From NCBI GenBank assembly GCA_902785555.1, contig CACZZB010000001.1, forward strand, positions 1-35,281: a stretch of DNA of 35,281 nucleotides, given 5' to 3'. Below, one piece after another: positions 14,917 through 23,070 of this stretch. The number at the start of each line of letters is the position of its first letter. The stretch's first letter is position 1. This DNA comes from an uncultured Ruminococcus sp. (lineage in GTDB: Bacteria; Bacillota; Clostridia; Oscillospirales; Acutalibacteraceae). A model generated the notes under the pieces. It was not told where the DNA came from. It worked only from the letters and a program-made list of their open reading frames with translations, and searched no databases. The position numbers were made by a program, and so were the translations under genes.

Positions 14917-15711
14917 TTATTTTCTGCCTTTTTTCTTATTTGAAATTTCTTTCTCATGCTCATTTTTCGACACGAGTTTTTTATGATAATTTTTTATTGC
15001 CTTCATTTCTTCATTTGTAAGCTCTCTCCATTTGCCCGGCTGGAGCATTCCCAATTTCACAGGTCCTTCAGCAGTCCTTTTAAGTCTTGCCACTTCAAGC
15101 CCCACCGCTTCACACATCTTTCTTATCTGGCGGTTTCTGCCTTCTTCAAGAACTATTTCAAGAACTGTCCTGTCCTGTTCACTTTTTATGACCCTTATTG
15201 CAGAAGGCATTGATTTTCTTCCGTCTATCATTACACCTGTTGTCAAAGTCGTGAGCTGTTCTTCCGAAATTCTCGGACGGACAGTTACACGATACGTCTT
15301 TGCGAAATGCGTTGACGGATGTGTTATCATATTCGCAAAATCCCCGTCATTCGTCATCAGCAAAAGTCCTTCGGATTCCCTGTCGAGTCTGCCTACATAA
15401 AATAACCTTGCGGGGATATCCTCAACCAATTCCGTCACGCATTTTCTTCCGCCCTCGTCATTAGCCGTTGTTATATATCCTCTCGGCTTATGGAGCATTA
15501 TATAATATTTTTTATTCTCCGAATTTACTTTTATTTCTCGTCCTGCAACTGTTATCTTATCCTTTCGGGGGTCTGCCTTGTCACCGAGCTTCGCTTTCTG
15601 ACCGTTCACGGTAACAGCTCCTCTTTCGATAAGCTCCTCTGCCTTACGTCTTGATGCTATTCCTGCATCTGCTATTATTTTCTGAACTCTTATTTTTTCT
15701 TCTTTTTCCAT
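14917..15711 (-). CDS. rluB: Pseudouridine synthase, RluB/RsuA family
   Basis: 264 residues. An S4 RNA-binding domain (about 5-62, with RVQKIIADAGIASRRKAEELI) is followed by the RsuA/RluB catalytic domain with GRLDRESEGLLLMTNDGD, catalytic Asp near 110, and the ending GRNRQIRKM. It isomerises a uridine in 23S rRNA, probably the RluB site in helix 80/90, though the exact target cannot be told from sequence. The Lys-rich C-terminal tail is unremarkable. ATG 15711 has GGGAG upstream, only 11 bases after the carboxypeptidase stop, so it is the last gene of that unit. Confidence 0.9.
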   Translation of the reverse strand: MEKEEKIRVQKIIADAGIASRRKAEELIERGAVTVNGQKAKLGDKADPRKDKITVAGREIKVNSENKKYYIMLHKPRGYITTANDEGGRKCVTELVEDIPARLFYVGRLDRESEGLLLMTNDGDFANMITHPSTHFAKTYRVTVRPRISEEQLTTLTTGVMIDGRKSMPSAIRVIKSEQDRTVLEIVLEEGRNRQIRKMCEAVGLEVARLKRTAEGPVKLGMLQPGKWRELTNEEMKAIKNYHKKLVSKNEHEKEISNKKKGRK

Positions 15712-15722
15712 ATATATCTCCC

Positions 15723-16802
15723 TTAACTTTCATTATCATACAAACAATTTTCATTTACCGTCAAATCCGCTTTACCTATCATCTTATTCTCAAGATAATA
15801 TTTCACTTCACCGACAACGGTATTTTTCCGTACAGGGGCATAGACAAAATGAGGCATATATATTTTTTCCGTTATCCTGTCCGCATCGCCTTTCAAGACC
15901 GATACAGCACATTCTTCTTTCGGCATCACCTTTATACTCTGTTTTTTTGAGCCGACTACGGGCAATTCAAAAATTCTTGTACTGTCACAAAGACATATCT
16001 TTTCCACCTGTGAAAATCCATAGTCATACATGGATATATGGTCATTCCAATCGTTTCCGTCATTCAGTGTGACCGCTATCAGACGCACTCCGTCTTTTTC
16101 GGCACATGATGTAAGTGTTCTGCCTGCTTTTTTCGTGAATCCCGTTTTTATTCCTATACATCCGTCATACATTGAAAGCAGTTTATTATGATTCCTGTAT
16201 GTTATCCTCTGACCCTTGGGGGAAATAAATTCCACACTCATACTTTTCTGTGAAACGATATCCCTGAACTTTCCGTTTTTCATTGCATAACTGCACAGTA
16301 ATGCCATATCATAGGCTGTCGAATAATGTTCCTCGTCATCAAGCCCCGACGGTGTCACGAAATGCGTATCCTTCATACCCAGCTTATCAGCCTTTTCATT
16401 CATTATATCGGCAAATTTTTCCCTGCTTCCGCCAAGCGATACCGCTATCGCATTTGCGGCATCATTCCCCGATACCATCATCATTCCCTTGACAAGCTCA
16501 GATACTTTTATCACATCTCCCACTTTCAGATACATACTCGAACCCTCGGCTATCATATTATATGCGAAAGTCACTTCCTTATCATCACTTTCAAGAGCTA
16601 TTATCGCTGTCATTATCTTCGTGATACTCGCAATAGCCATTTTTTTATGAGCCGATTTTTCATACAGTATCTCATTATTATCGGGACAATACAATATTGC
16701 CGATACAGCAGACACTTCAGGCTTGCTTCCACCGACCGCATTTACGCTCGAAAACGAAAACAATACAACACATATCATACATAATATTCTTTTTAGCAAC
16801 AA
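15723..16802 (-). CDS. D-alanyl-D-alanine carboxypeptidase, DacF/PBP5 type
   Basis: 359 residues. A signal peptide (LLKRILCMICVVLFSFSS, residues about 2-22) is followed by the penicillin-binding catalytic domain with S59-I-T-K62, S111-G-N113 and K219-T-G221. A C-terminal PBP5-like beta domain follows about residue 270, with no obvious amphipathic anchor. It trims the terminal D-Ala of peptidoglycan stem peptides outside the membrane. Its placement after scpA-scpB-DUF2953-gerW matches the clostridial cluster in which the homologue (DacF-like) acts in spore cortex formation. The start is TTG 16802 (or TTG 16799), with GGTGG upstream; the first in-frame ATG would cut the signal peptide. That ribosome site lies inside a strong hairpin (16805-16854). 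Confidence 0.9.
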   Translation of the reverse strand: MLLKRILCMICVVLFSFSSVNAVGGSKPEVSAVSAILYCPDNNEILYEKSAHKKMAIASITKIMTAIIALESDDKEVTFAYNMIAEGSSMYLKVGDVIKVSELVKGMMMVSGNDAANAIAVSLGGSREKFADIMNEKADKLGMKDTHFVTPSGLDDEEHYSTAYDMALLCSYAMKNGKFRDIVSQKSMSVEFISPKGQRITYRNHNKLLSMYDGCIGIKTGFTKKAGRTLTSCAEKDGVRLIAVTLNDGNDWNDHISMYDYGFSQVEKICLCDSTRIFELPVVGSKKQSIKVMPKEECAVSVLKGDADRITEKIYMPHFVYAPVRKNTVVGEVKYYLENKMIGKADLTVNENCLYDNES

Positions 16803-16804
16803 AC

Positions 16805-16854
16805 AAAACCACCTACCCTATTTTTTAAATAATATGCACAAGGCAGATGGTTTT
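16805..16854 (-). promoter_or_regulatory. Hairpin covering the carboxypeptidase ribosome site
   Basis: Minus-strand RNA from 16854 to 16805 forms 15 consecutive pairs (AAAACCAUCUGCCUU with AGGGUAGGUGGUUUU), including three G.U pairs, around a 20-base loop. The plus-strand RNA would have three mismatches, so selection acts on this orientation. The 3' arm contains the GGUGG ribosome site, and UUUUGUUUGUU follows. It may sequester the start, act as a leaky terminator after gerW, or both. Confidence 0.6.
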
Positions 16855-16905
16855 ATTAATAAGTCGTAAGTCAGGAGCGGGAAATTATTTTTCCTCACCC
16901 GCCGC

Positions 16906-17343
16906 TCATACTTTCGGGTCATCAAGAGCCGAATTATCTTCTTTTGTGACTTTTTCGGGCTTGTCTTCTTTTTTATCCTTCTTGAACAATGCCGTTATTT
17001 TGTCGATGATTTCGGGGATACTTCCGATAGCTCTGTCCTGAGCATCACTGTATGCCGAAATATTAAGAAGCTTTGCTTCACCGTTGCTCACGGAAATAAA
17101 TGCGATAGGCGTTATCGTAACGCCTGCACCCGAACCGCCTCCGAAAAGATTCTCCGAATCGGGCTTTTTCGAGTTGAACTCCGAACCGCCTGACGCAAAT
17201 CCGTATATGACTTTTGACACGGGAATTATCGTTGTTCCGTCGGGAGTCGTTATCGGAGTACCTATCACTGTATTCACATCAACCATTTGCTTTAATTTTT
17301 CAAGGGTCGTATCCATAAGATTATTTATCGGACGATCACTCAT
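16906..17343 (-). CDS. ytfJ: Sporulation protein YtfJ/GerW family
   Basis: 145 residues from ATG 17343, chosen over the TTG six bases upstream because GGCGGT then has normal spacing. The conserved body is present: VIGTPITTPDGTTIIPVSKV, then GFASGGSEF, GGGSGAGVTITPIAFI and a final INDAIDK-like helix (PEIIDKITALF). It is a soluble protein needed for efficient germination in Bacillus (GerW) through spore lytic enzyme activity. It lies downstream of scpA-scpB-DUF2953, as in many Clostridia, and is a second sporulation marker beside dpaA-dpaB. Confidence 0.93.
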   Translation of the reverse strand: MSDRPINNLMDTTLEKLKQMVDVNTVIGTPITTPDGTTIIPVSKVIYGFASGGSEFNSKKPDSENLFGGGSGAGVTITPIAFISVSNGEAKLLNISAYSDAQDRAIGSIPEIIDKITALFKKDKKEDKPEKVTKEDNSALDDPKV

Positions 17344-17401
17344 AATCAAACACCGCCTTTTTTGTTAACTATTATAATATAACTCTCTGTGAAATGCAAG
17401 T

Positions 17402-17441
17402 TATGGGAGAAAACTTTTTTGAAAAAAAGGTTTCCCCCATA
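17402..17441 (-). repeat. Long intercistronic inverted repeat
   Basis: Between DUF2953 and ytfJ, TATGGG...CCCATA arms of 19 bases with poly-A/T centres fold into a near-perfect hairpin as minus-strand RNA (18 of 19 pairs, one G.U). It is followed by ACUUGC rather than a U tract, so it is unlikely to be a normal terminator. It may stabilise or process the mRNA, or be a dispersed palindromic repeat. Confidence 0.6.
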
Positions 17442-17459
17442 CCACTTTTCAAAAAAATT

Positions 17460-18104
17460 TTATTGTTTTATTTTCATAAAAATTTTCAAGCCTTTTATCA
17501 GTGCCACAACCGCTCCTATTATAACGAATATCGGCATTATACGGGCTTTCAGGATAAATCTTATCTGTGTTTTTTCGGCATTGAAGCCTGCATCTATATA
17601 AACATCATGTTTTTTTATTCTGACGTGTTGGTCGAGTATCGACAATAACGGATATATTGCCGAACACGCATAGCCGTATTTCATAGCCGTATCGGCAGGG
17701 TCATTTCCCGTTATAAGCAAATCGAGCCTTAATTTCGATACCGTTATATGCCGTCTTATTGTATCGACCAATCTCACAACTATCCCGACTATCTCTTTCA
17801 AAAGCTCTATCAGCCCGTCAAGTCCGTTTTTCTTTGTAAATTCCCATACAGGATTTTTGGACTTCTTCTTTTTTTCACCCGAACTCTTTTCTTCTTTTTC
17901 GGAATCCTCCGCCTTCTTATCGGAAGTCTTTTTCTCTTTTTCAGACTTCTTTTCTTTTTTCGGTTTTTCGGGAAGTATTTTTATTATCGGGAAAATATAT
18001 CCTATTTTAAGGCTCACTTCATCCTGATAGACCAGCTTCAACGAAAACGGACAGAACAATATAAATAATATTATCAGCGAGAACACAAGCCAGAATATTT
18101 TCAT
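17460..18104 (-). CDS. DUF2953 membrane protein (YtfI-like)
   Basis: 214 residues: an N-terminal membrane segment (IFWLVFSLIILFILFCPFS), a short beta-rich part, a Lys/Glu/Ser-only stretch at about 45-85 of low complexity, an amphipathic helical region, and a C-terminal membrane segment (IMPIFVIIGAVVALIKGL). DUF2953 proteins (YtfI) neighbour ytfJ and are linked to sporulation by position, not by a known activity. The start ATG overlaps the scpB stop (ATGA), so it is in one operon with scpA-scpB. Confidence 0.8.
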   Translation of the reverse strand: MKIFWLVFSLIILFILFCPFSLKLVYQDEVSLKIGYIFPIIKILPEKPKKEKKSEKEKKTSDKKAEDSEKEEKSSGEKKKKSKNPVWEFTKKNGLDGLIELLKEIVGIVVRLVDTIRRHITVSKLRLDLLITGNDPADTAMKYGYACSAIYPLLSILDQHVRIKKHDVYIDAGFNAEKTQIRFILKARIMPIFVIIGAVVALIKGLKIFMKIKQ

Positions 18105-18631
18105 TGCCCGTCACCCGTTTCATCATCAGGCAACGGAGGCAATTCCTCCAATGACGATATCTGAAAGCATCTCAGAAAATGTTCCGTTGTTCCGTATATC
18201 AGCGGTCTGCCGGGCAATTCAAGTCTGCCCCTTTCTTCAATGAGCTGTTTTGCGACAAGGCTCGAAATAACTCCCGAACAGTCAACTCCCCTGACCTGCT
18301 CGACAAATGCCTTTGTAACAGGCTGATTATATGCAATGACTGCCAATACCTCTGCCGCTGCATTTGACAGCGGCACATCTCTTTTGATATCCATAACTTC
18401 TCTTATATATCCTGCATATTCCTCAACACTGCACATCTGATAACTGTCATTGAGTCTGACTATCTTTATCCCCCTGTCAGCTTTTTTATACTCCTCGACA
18501 AGAGCATCACATATCGTCATTGCCTGCAATGCTCCTATATGAAGTCCCTGTGCTATCTTCTGAAGCTCGACAGGCGTTCCGCTTGCAAATATTATCGCTT
18601 CAACAGCATTTTTCAATCTTCTTTCGTCCAA
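18101..18631 (-). CDS. scpB: Segregation and condensation protein B
   Basis: 176 residues with the two winged-helix domains of ScpB: AVEAIIFASGTPVELQKIA at the start, then DVPLSNAAAEVLAVIAYNQPVTKAFVEQVRG and RPLIYGTTEHFLRCF. It joins ScpA and SMC in chromosome condensation and partition. The start is TTG 18631, with GGAGGCGG upstream lying inside the end of scpA (19-base overlap). Its end overlaps the next gene by 4 bases. Confidence 0.95.
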   Translation of the reverse strand: MDERRLKNAVEAIIFASGTPVELQKIAQGLHIGALQAMTICDALVEEYKKADRGIKIVRLNDSYQMCSVEEYAGYIREVMDIKRDVPLSNAAAEVLAVIAYNQPVTKAFVEQVRGVDCSGVISSLVAKQLIEERGRLELPGRPLIYGTTEHFLRCFQISSLEELPPLPDDETGDGQ

Positions 18632-19350
18632 TTCTTTCCGCCTCCGACATTCATTTTAAGTACAGGCTCACCTTCATCTTCTTCTATTCTGACACGCTTG
18701 CCCTTTATCAATTCAAGTATTGCCAGAAATATTGCTACAAGTTCGCTTTTGTCCACTGAACCGTCAAAGATATTTTCATATCTTATGCTTTCATTTTTCA
18801 TCAGCTTACGCATGACTCCTATTATCTTTGAACTCACTGACACTACACGTCTTGCCACTATATCCGAAAAAGCATCCTTTGAGGGCGGCAATTTTGCCTT
18901 TCCTCTGCCTACCGCTGCCATATATGACCCTGTCAGCGAATTCGGCAAATGCGTTCTTTTATACTTCATATCCGCCTTTATCTTCATCGGCTCCCGGCAA
19001 AAGCTGTCAAAGCTGATATTCTCCGAAAGGAATTTTGCCATCTTCTTGCACTTTTGATATTCTATCAGCTGTCCCGACAATTCCTCACGCATTTTTTCGC
19101 CCTCGTCATACTTCGGCAAAAGCATGGCTGATTTTATCTGTACAAGCCTTGATGCCATTGAAAGAAACTCTCCTGCAATATCCAAGTCCTGCTCCTGCAT
19201 TATATTTATCTGTTCCATATACTGTTCGAGCAATTCCGATATCTGTATATCATATATATTCAGCTTGTTCTTCTCTATCAAATGCAAAAGCAAATCCAAA
19301 GGTCCTTCAAATACATCAAACTTGTATAAAAGCTGCTCCTGTTTCATCAT
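18613..19350 (-). CDS. scpA: Segregation and condensation protein A
   Basis: 245 residues. The N-terminal kleisin motif FDVFEGPLDLLLHLIEKNKLNIYDI binds the SMC head/neck, and the C-terminal winged helix (SELVAIFLAILELIKGKRV) closes the ring. I chose the start from the ATGATG that overlaps the stop of the M50 gene; a longer frame exists upstream but lies within that gene. The ribosome site is weak (GGGTTGGT), consistent with translational coupling. Confidence 0.95.
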   Translation of the reverse strand: MMKQEQLLYKFDVFEGPLDLLLHLIEKNKLNIYDIQISELLEQYMEQINIMQEQDLDIAGEFLSMASRLVQIKSAMLLPKYDEGEKMREELSGQLIEYQKCKKMAKFLSENISFDSFCREPMKIKADMKYKRTHLPNSLTGSYMAAVGRGKAKLPPSKDAFSDIVARRVVSVSSKIIGVMRKLMKNESIRYENIFDGSVDKSELVAIFLAILELIKGKRVRIEEDEGEPVLKMNVGGGKNWTKED

Positions 19351-20063
19351 ACCAACCCAAAAGGCAGTGCCGTCAGCCAATCAATAATATCATACAGTTT
19401 CCACTGAACAGGTGACAGGATATTTCCCACTGCTCCCATCATCACAAGTATAAAAAATCCCATTGATATATAAGTCTGATACTGATTGATAATATATATC
19501 CACTTATTCGGCAGAAACGCCATCAGTATCTTTGAACCGTCAAGGGGCGGTATCGGAATAAAATTGAATACCGCAAGGCTTATATTTATAAGCATAAGAT
19601 ACTGAAAAAACATAAGAATATAATAAACAACCCCGGGTGTTCTGAGCACTGCATACGCATCATATATAGACGGACTTGTTTTTATTACAATAAAAATTAT
19701 CCCATTCATCAAAAGACCCGCAACCGTTGCCGCAAGAAGATTTGATACAGGTCCTGCCAGAGCTGTCAGAGCCATATCTCTTTTCGGTTTCTTGAAGTAA
19801 CGTGGGTCAACGGGAACAGGTTTTGCCCAGCCGAAGCCTATCAGAAGTATCATTGCCGCACCCATATAATCTATATGTGCAAGTGGATTCAGAGTAAGCC
19901 TTCCCTGATATTTCGCTGTTCTGTCTCCCAGCTTATATGCAACAAATCCGTGTGCCCATTCATGCAGGGGCATTACAAGAAATATTACCATAAGCGAGGA
20001 TATGATATATACTATTACGGAAAATATATTGACATTTCCCGACTGTATCATACTTATAAGCAT
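19347..20063 (-). CDS. Site-2 protease family (M50) membrane metalloprotease
   Basis: 238 residues and about five to six membrane segments. The zinc motif H34-E35-W-A-H38 lies in the first transmembrane region, and N-F-I-P-I-P-P-L-D-G near 175 supplies the third ligand, as in YwhC/S2P-group proteases. These cleave membrane-bound substrates within the bilayer; the B. subtilis relative is next to scpA in many Firmicutes but its substrate is not defined. AAAGGAATG precedes the ATG. It is the first gene of M50-scpA-scpB-DUF2953-ytfJ. Confidence 0.92.
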   Translation of the reverse strand: MLISMIQSGNVNIFSVIVYIISSLMVIFLVMPLHEWAHGFVAYKLGDRTAKYQGRLTLNPLAHIDYMGAAMILLIGFGWAKPVPVDPRYFKKPKRDMALTALAGPVSNLLAATVAGLLMNGIIFIVIKTSPSIYDAYAVLRTPGVVYYILMFFQYLMLINISLAVFNFIPIPPLDGSKILMAFLPNKWIYIINQYQTYISMGFFILVMMGAVGNILSPVQWKLYDIIDWLTALPFGLV

Positions 20064-20090
20064 TTTTCTTCATTCCTTTCTTAAATTACC

Positions 20091-20126
20091 AAAAAACACC
20101 AACTCAGATAAACTCAAAGTTGGTGT
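20091..20126 (-). terminator. Terminator of the CD1247-like gene
   Basis: Minus-strand ACACCAACT pairs with AGTTGGTGT around a 13-base loop and is followed by TTTTTT. It lies about 40 bases after the stop at 20164 and separates the efp group from the M50-scp operon. Confidence 0.88.
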
Positions 20127-20163
20127 CTTTTTTCAATGCTAAATATCTGACTTTCAGAAAATA

Positions 20164-20589
20164 TTATTCCTCGCTGTCATCGTCGAGTTCATCTTCGTCA
20201 TAGTCAAATTCAAGTTTTTCACCGCATTTCGGGCAGGTGATACCCCCGTCATTCAATGAATCCTCATCAAGACCGATAACCTCACCACAAGTCGGACACG
20301 TTACTTCATAAGCGTTGCCGTCTTCATTGCTGCAGAAACCACAGTCACAATATTCGTCATCATCATCTTCATCATAGAGCATATCTTCAACGCCCGACAA
20401 GTCTTCATCAAGTGCATCTATCTGGTCGCAAACGTCATCATAGCATTGGTCAAGCTGTGAAACTTCCTCTGCCATGTCATTCACAACATCTATCAGAGCT
20501 TTCAGCACTTTATTCTGCTTATCGTTCATATCAAGTTCCATGCCATCAAACAAACCTTTTACATAGGCTGCCTTTTCGCTTATATCCAT
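20164..20589 (-). CDS. Acidic zinc-ribbon protein, CD1247 N-terminal domain type
   Basis: 141 residues from ATG 20589, with GGAGGAAAAGG upstream. About residues 1-65 are helical (EKAAYVKGLFDGMELD...NKVLKALIDVVNDMAEEV), matching the CD1247 N-terminal domain of clostridial proteins. Then follow a run of acidic residues, YCDCGFC, and two CPxCGE pairs (TCPTCGEVIG, TCPKCGEKLEF) making a zinc ribbon, and a DE-rich tail. It is cytoplasmic; its function is unknown. It follows efp in the same orientation. Confidence 0.6.
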   Translation of the reverse strand: MDISEKAAYVKGLFDGMELDMNDKQNKVLKALIDVVNDMAEEVSQLDQCYDDVCDQIDALDEDLSGVEDMLYDEDDDDEYCDCGFCSNEDGNAYEVTCPTCGEVIGLDEDSLNDGGITCPKCGEKLEFDYDEDELDDDSEE

Positions 20590-20603
20590 TTTCCTTTTCC
20601 TCC

Positions 20604-20635
20604 GTTGCAAATTGCACATTGCTAATTGCTAATTG
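20604..20635. repeat. Heptad repeat CTAATTG between efp and the zinc-ribbon gene
   Basis: Degenerate units of ATTGC/TAATTG with a 7-base period on the plus strand (for example ATTGCTAATTGCTAATTG), in the gap between two co-directional genes. It resembles the run at 8418-8450. Confidence 0.5.
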
Positions 20636-20636
20636 T

Positions 20637-21194
20637 TTAAGCTCTTGCCATGTATTCGCCTGTTCTGGTATCAATCTGAATCTTGTCGCCCTCGTTGATG
20701 AACAGCGGTACTTTTATTTCGGCACCTGTTTCAAGAGTTGCAGGCTTTGTTACATTGGTAGCTGTATCACCCTTGAAGCCCGGGTCTGTCTGTGTAACTG
20801 TGAGTACAACGAAGTTCGGAGGCTCAACACCGAATACATTGCCCTTATATGAAAGAACCTTACATACCATATTCTCTGTAACGAACTTGAAGTTATCACC
20901 GAGAACGCTCTTGCTTATCGGAATCTGCTCATAGGTTTCATTGTCCATGAAATAGTACAAATCACCGTCATTGTAGAGATATTCCATGTCTTTTCTCTCA
21001 ACGAATGCTGTCGGATATTTGTCATTCGGGTTGAATGTTCTTTCAACAACTGCACCTGTGATGACATTCTTTATTTTTGTACGGACAAACGCTGCACCTT
21101 TGCCGGGCTTAACGTGCTGAAATTCAACGATAGAAACTACCTGTCCGTCCATTTCAAATGTAATACCGTTTCTGAAATCTCCTGCTGTAATCAT
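20637..21194 (-). CDS. efp: Elongation factor P
   Basis: 185 residues, normal length, with three beta-barrel domains. The tip loop [14 protein letters not shown] contains K32, the residue that is modified in other bacteria to help the ribosome past polyproline stretches. The end carries the typical YMARA. GGAGG precedes the ATG and a perfect-spacing promoter lies at 21241-21269. The product would be needed for the polyproline-containing proteins of the cell, such as the Pro/Gln-repeat protein at 12552. Confidence 0.97.
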   Translation of the reverse strand: MITAGDFRNGITFEMDGQVVSIVEFQHVKPGKGAAFVRTKIKNVITGAVVERTFNPNDKYPTAFVERKDMEYLYNDGDLYYFMDNETYEQIPISKSVLGDNFKFVTENMVCKVLSYKGNVFGVEPPNFVVLTVTQTDPGFKGDTATNVTKPATLETGAEIKVPLFINEGDKIQIDTRTGEYMARA

Positions 21195-21240
21195 AAAATA
21201 GAATCCTCCGTTTTTTTAATAATCGCTAAACAGCAATTTT

Positions 21241-21269
21241 ATTATACTATACGAAAAATAAAATTGCAA
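21241..21269 (-). promoter_or_regulatory. Promoter of efp
   Basis: TTGCAA (21264-21269), 17-base spacer and TATAAT (21241-21246) on the minus strand, about 47 bases before the start. Confidence 0.75.
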
Positions 21270-21282
21270 CAATTTTTTCAAA

Positions 21283-22356
21283 TTACAATATAATAAGTTC
21301 TTTTGACAGTGACGCAAAGTTTATATATTTATCATTTGATACAATTACCATGTCTTCTATCCTCACTCCGAAATTATCGGGAAGATATATCCCCGGTTCA
21401 ACCGTTATCACCATTCCGCTGTGAAGTCTGAAATCACTGTTCGGTGAAACAGACGGCACTTCATGTATTTCCAAGCCGACTCCATGACCTGTTGAATGTC
21501 CGAAATATCCCTCATATCCTGCATGATAGATATATGAACGTGCAGCTTTGTCGACCTCACCGCACATTACTCCCTCTCTCACGGTATCAAGTGCATTCTG
21601 CTGAGCCTGCTTTACGGTCGCATAAACTCTTTTCTGTTCAGCAGTGATATTTCCGAAACCGTATGTTCTCGTCATATCACTGTGATATCCTTTGTATGTT
21701 GCTCCTATATCAAACAATATGAAATCACCGTTTTTTACTTTATTGTTATCGGGCACTCCGTGCGGCATTGAAGTCTTTTTTCCCGAAAGCACTATCAGGT
21801 CAAACGAAACTCCGTCTGCACCGAGCTTTCTCATCCTGAACTCAAGTTCAAGTGCTATATTCCTCTCACTGACACCCTCTTTTATCAGTTTCAGCGTTTC
21901 GGTAAGAGCCTTTTCGGTCATCATCTGTGCAGTGTGCATCTTTTCCGTTTCATCCTCGGTCTTATAAAGCCTCATTGTATTTATTATCTTATTAAGTTCA
22001 TCGCTTTTGACCGCTTTTGCTCCTGCCTTATCAAGAATATTCTCTATATATGCACATTCCGTCAGAGTAAATGAGGCACTTTCAAGCATGATATTTTTCA
22101 AGTTGTTCTGCTTTATTATATCACACAAATCATCACTCAATTTCCCGAACTTTACCACCGTGCAGTTTTCAGCCTGTTTATGTGCGGCTTCGCTGTATCT
22201 TGAATCGACAAGCAAATAGCTGTCTTTCCTCGTTACAAGCAAATATCCCAATGACGAAACAAAATTCGTGAAATATCTCCTGTTTTCGTTTGAAATGATA
22301 ATCGCACCATCAACGTCATTCGGCAGAAGCTCAGCCAACATTCCAAGTCTGCTCAT
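21283..22356 (-). CDS. Xaa-Pro aminopeptidase, M24 family
   Basis: 357 residues from ATG 22356, preceded by GGGTGA; a second ATG four codons upstream has a poorer site. The N-terminal creatinase-like domain (about 1-125) precedes the pita-bread M24 domain. Metal ligands are visible in FDIGATYKGYHSDMTRT, HSTGHGVGLEIHE and ITVEPGIY, with a final RIEDMV. It removes N-terminal residues before proline in short peptides. It lies between the small gene at 22395 and efp, the usual clostridial pepQ/pepP-efp order. Confidence 0.92.
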   Translation of the reverse strand: MSRLGMLAELLPNDVDGAIIISNENRRYFTNFVSSLGYLLVTRKDSYLLVDSRYSEAAHKQAENCTVVKFGKLSDDLCDIIKQNNLKNIMLESASFTLTECAYIENILDKAGAKAVKSDELNKIINTMRLYKTEDETEKMHTAQMMTEKALTETLKLIKEGVSERNIALELEFRMRKLGADGVSFDLIVLSGKKTSMPHGVPDNNKVKNGDFILFDIGATYKGYHSDMTRTYGFGNITAEQKRVYATVKQAQQNALDTVREGVMCGEVDKAARSYIYHAGYEGYFGHSTGHGVGLEIHEVPSVSPNSDFRLHSGMVITVEPGIYLPDNFGVRIEDMVIVSNDKYINFASLSKELIIL

Positions 22357-22394
22357 ATTATCACCCATTCTTTTATATTATAATACATTCCCTG

Positions 22395-22619
22395 CTATAT
22401 AATAACAGCTTTTCCTTTAAAAGGATGTTCCTTCGCATATTGGGCAGCAGCATTATTGAGTTCTTCGAGTGTCATATCTTCAAATTTATCTTCTCTCCAT
22501 TTGGTATAATCAAATTTATCATTTTTTATAACAGAAATAAAAGTTTCCGCTTCAATTATACCAAGTTTTTCAACAAGCACTTGCATACCTCTTGTTATCA
22601 AATCAATGTCAGCTATCAT
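22395..22619 (-). CDS. Hypothetical 74-residue protein
   Basis: I chose ATG 22619, directly preceded by GAGGAGCTGGAA; the open frame reaches further upstream but overlaps aroQ. The protein is soluble and mainly helical: DIDLITRGMQVLVEKLG, then EAETFISVIKNDKFDYTKWRED, then TLEELNNAAAQYAKEHPFKGKA. The shape recalls small antitoxin-like or adaptor proteins but I cannot name a family. It lies 16 bases after aroQ in an otherwise housekeeping run, with no partner toxin beside it. Confidence 0.65.
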   Translation of the reverse strand: MIADIDLITRGMQVLVEKLGIIEAETFISVIKNDKFDYTKWREDKFEDMTLEELNNAAAQYAKEHPFKGKAVII

Positions 22620-22635
22620 TTCCAGCTCCTCTATT

Positions 22636-23067
22636 TCAAAGTTTTTTTGCAAGGGCTGACAAGCCTAAATAATAACTTTCCTTGCCGAATCCTGCTATAC
22701 AGCCGATACAAACAGCCGATATTACCGACTTATGCCTAAATTCCTCTCTTGCATATATATTTGACATATGCGTTTCAACTGTCGGGATATGCACGGATTC
22801 TATCGCATCATGCAGAGCATAGCTGTAATGTGTCAATGCCCCTGCATTTATCATTATACCGTCCTTTTCACCGTATGCCGAATGTATCTTGTCAACTATA
22901 TCTCCCTCGTGATTGGACTGGAATATCTCCAAGTCAAAGCCGAATTCCTCCGCCCATTTCATCACCTGAACATTGATGCTTTCAGCCGTTTCCGCTCCGT
23001 ATATATTCTTATCCCTTATACCGACCATATTCAAATTTGGTCCGAGTATAAAAAGTATTTTCTTCAT
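22636..23067 (-). CDS. aroQ: 3-dehydroquinate dehydratase, type II
   Basis: 143 residues, normal for the dodecameric type II enzyme. Active-site signature blocks are GPNLNMVGIRDKNIYG, FQSNHEGDIVDKIH, INAGALTHYSYALHDAI, VETHMSNIYAREEFRHKSVIS and the final GLSALAKKL. It removes water from 3-dehydroquinate to give 3-dehydroshikimate in chorismate synthesis. The start lies 3 bases after the upstream gene, so it is in the yqeG operon. Confidence 0.96.
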   Translation of the reverse strand: MKKILFILGPNLNMVGIRDKNIYGAETAESINVQVMKWAEEFGFDLEIFQSNHEGDIVDKIHSAYGEKDGIMINAGALTHYSYALHDAIESVHIPTVETHMSNIYAREEFRHKSVISAVCIGCIAGFGKESYYLGLSALAKKL

Positions 23068-23070
23068 CTT

